DNA from: an uncultured Shimia sp.
GTDB taxonomy: Bacteria > Pseudomonadota > Alphaproteobacteria > Rhodobacterales > Rhodobacteraceae
Length of the DNA: 64,000 bases
Reading direction: 5' to 3'
Assembly: GCA_937897325.1 (NCBI GenBank)
Contig: CALCOY010000025.1
Location: 1-64,000 of the forward strand
Shown here: in pieces, positions 63,378 to 64,000 of the stretch
Position numbering within the stretch: the first letter of the stretch is position 1
How the letters are laid out: the number at the start of each line of letters is the position of its first letter
Program-made: the position numbers and the translations under genes
The notes under the pieces: generated by a model
The model's input: only the letters and a program-made list of their open reading frames with translations
Database searches by the model: none
What the model was told of the DNA's origin: nothing

Positions 63378-64000
63378 GCGCGCATTGCCTTTGCCATTTC
63401 GGCGGCGGCTTCGACCTGTTTCAAATCAAGGCCAGTTTCATACCCCAAACGGTCAAGATGCGCGGCCAATGCTTCGGTCGCCACATTGCCCGATGCCCCG
63501 GGCGCGTAAGGGCAGCCGCCAAGGCCCCCGACCGCCGCATCGAAAACGCGCAGACCAAGGGACAGAGAGGCGTCGATGTTGTCTAAGGCCCGCCCGTTTG
63601 TATCGTGATAATGTCCTGCCAAACGCCCGATGGGCACCACGTCCCGAACCTTTATCAGCATCTTCACAATCGTGTCGGGCGTGCCTTTCCCGATCGTGTC
63701 ACCCAGGCTGACCTCGTAACAGCCCATTGAAAACAGCGCGTCGGCGACGGCTGCCACCGCATTGGGTGCGACCGGCCCGTCATAGGGGCATCCCACCACG
63801 CATGATACATAGCCGCGCACAGGCAGATCGATATGCCGCGCGGCCTCCACGACGGGGCGGAAGCGATCCAGGCTCTCAGCAATGCTCGCATTCAGGTTGG
63901 CCTTGGAAAACCCCTCGGAGGCAGAGCCGAAGACTGCGATCTCATCCGCCTTGGCCGCCAGCGCGTCTTCATAGCCGCGCACATTCGGCGTGAGCGCTGC
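63374..64000 (-). CDS. hydroxymethylglutaryl-CoA lyase, 5' end beyond the window
   Basis: C-terminal part (209 codons) of a TIM-barrel HMG-CoA lyase, which splits HMG-CoA to acetoacetate and acetyl-CoA in the final step of leucine degradation. VSCVVGCPYDGPV, GHYHDTNGRALDNID and the signature GLGGCPYAPGASGNVATE with its catalytic Cys are visible. The frame is open to the window edge (reading AALTPNVRGYEDA), so the gene continues upstream. Its stop overlaps the membrane-protein start by ATGA. Confidence 0.95.
   Translation of the reverse strand, partial: AALTPNVRGYEDALAAKADEIAVFGSASEGFSKANLNASIAESLDRFRPVVEAARHIDLPVRGYVSCVVGCPYDGPVAPNAVAAVADALFSMGCYEVSLGDTIGKGTPDTIVKMLIKVRDVVPIGRLAGHYHDTNGRALDNIDASLSLGLRVFDAAVGGLGGCPYAPGASGNVATEALAAHLDRLGYETGLDLKQVEAAAEMAKAMRA

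Overview
The window looks like chromosomal DNA of an alphaproteobacterium of the order Rhodobacterales, most likely the Roseobacter group. The evidence is the very long complex I (nuo) cluster interleaved with small proteins typical of that order (DUF5333, DUF5337), the cysG-DUF2849-cysI-cysH-DUF934 sulfur operon, paired gap genes, and moderately high GC. The species cannot be fixed from the sequence alone.

Layout. 1-4.5 kb: partial tRNA-Val, a histidine phosphatase, a SufT-like DUF59 protein, a secreted glycerophosphodiesterase, an A-type Fe-S carrier, a TfoX-like protein and triosephosphate isomerase. 4.5-12.8 kb: a poorly supported ORF, a cytochrome P450, then an Lrp-type regulator divergent from a sulfite/APS reduction operon; a perfect 13-bp inverted repeat lies between them. 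Ferredoxin-NADP reductase follows, then an alanine-rich anchored protein. 12.9-17.7 kb: infC with an AUC start, an XdhC/molybdopterin-binding pair, bolA-ORF-grxD, and zapA with a coiled-coil partner. 17.7-23.4 kb: transketolase, a DUF808 membrane protein, and two GAPDH genes separated by a 47-codon membrane ORF. The two enzymes differ at the coenzyme-selecting residue (Ala36 versus Asp36) and carry LacI-type palindromes in opposite positions relative to their predicted promoters. 23.4-34.2 kb: an orphan ABC ATPase flanked by a repeated hairpin, AlkC-type DNA alkylation repair, an atypical SDR, an NTF2-like protein, a SARP-like regulator, RF3, a glycosyltransferase, a DEAD-box helicase and a desaturase.

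34.2-60.3 kb, minus strand: the complex I cluster in the order nuoA-B-C-D-E-F-G-H-I-J-K-L-M-N, then birA, coaX and rnj. All 14 subunits are present and look intact. At least 18 additional ORFs sit between them, many coupled to a nuo gene by ATGA or TGATG overlaps. They include three consecutive tiny membrane proteins between nuoC and nuoD, a 29-residue membrane peptide between nuoJ and nuoK, a helix-hairpin-helix domain that is both fused to NuoE and present in a neighbouring membrane-anchored paralogue, and two CMD-family proteins around a DUF4259 protein. A decayed IS66-type insertion lies in a gap between nuoF and nuoG.

60.3-64 kb: an AbiU2-like HEPN protein, a pstB-type ABC ATPase pseudogene, and the end of a leucine-degradation cluster (enoyl-CoA hydratase family, DUF6653-like membrane protein, HMG-CoA lyase running off the window). 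No CRISPR array, rRNA or intact prophage was seen.
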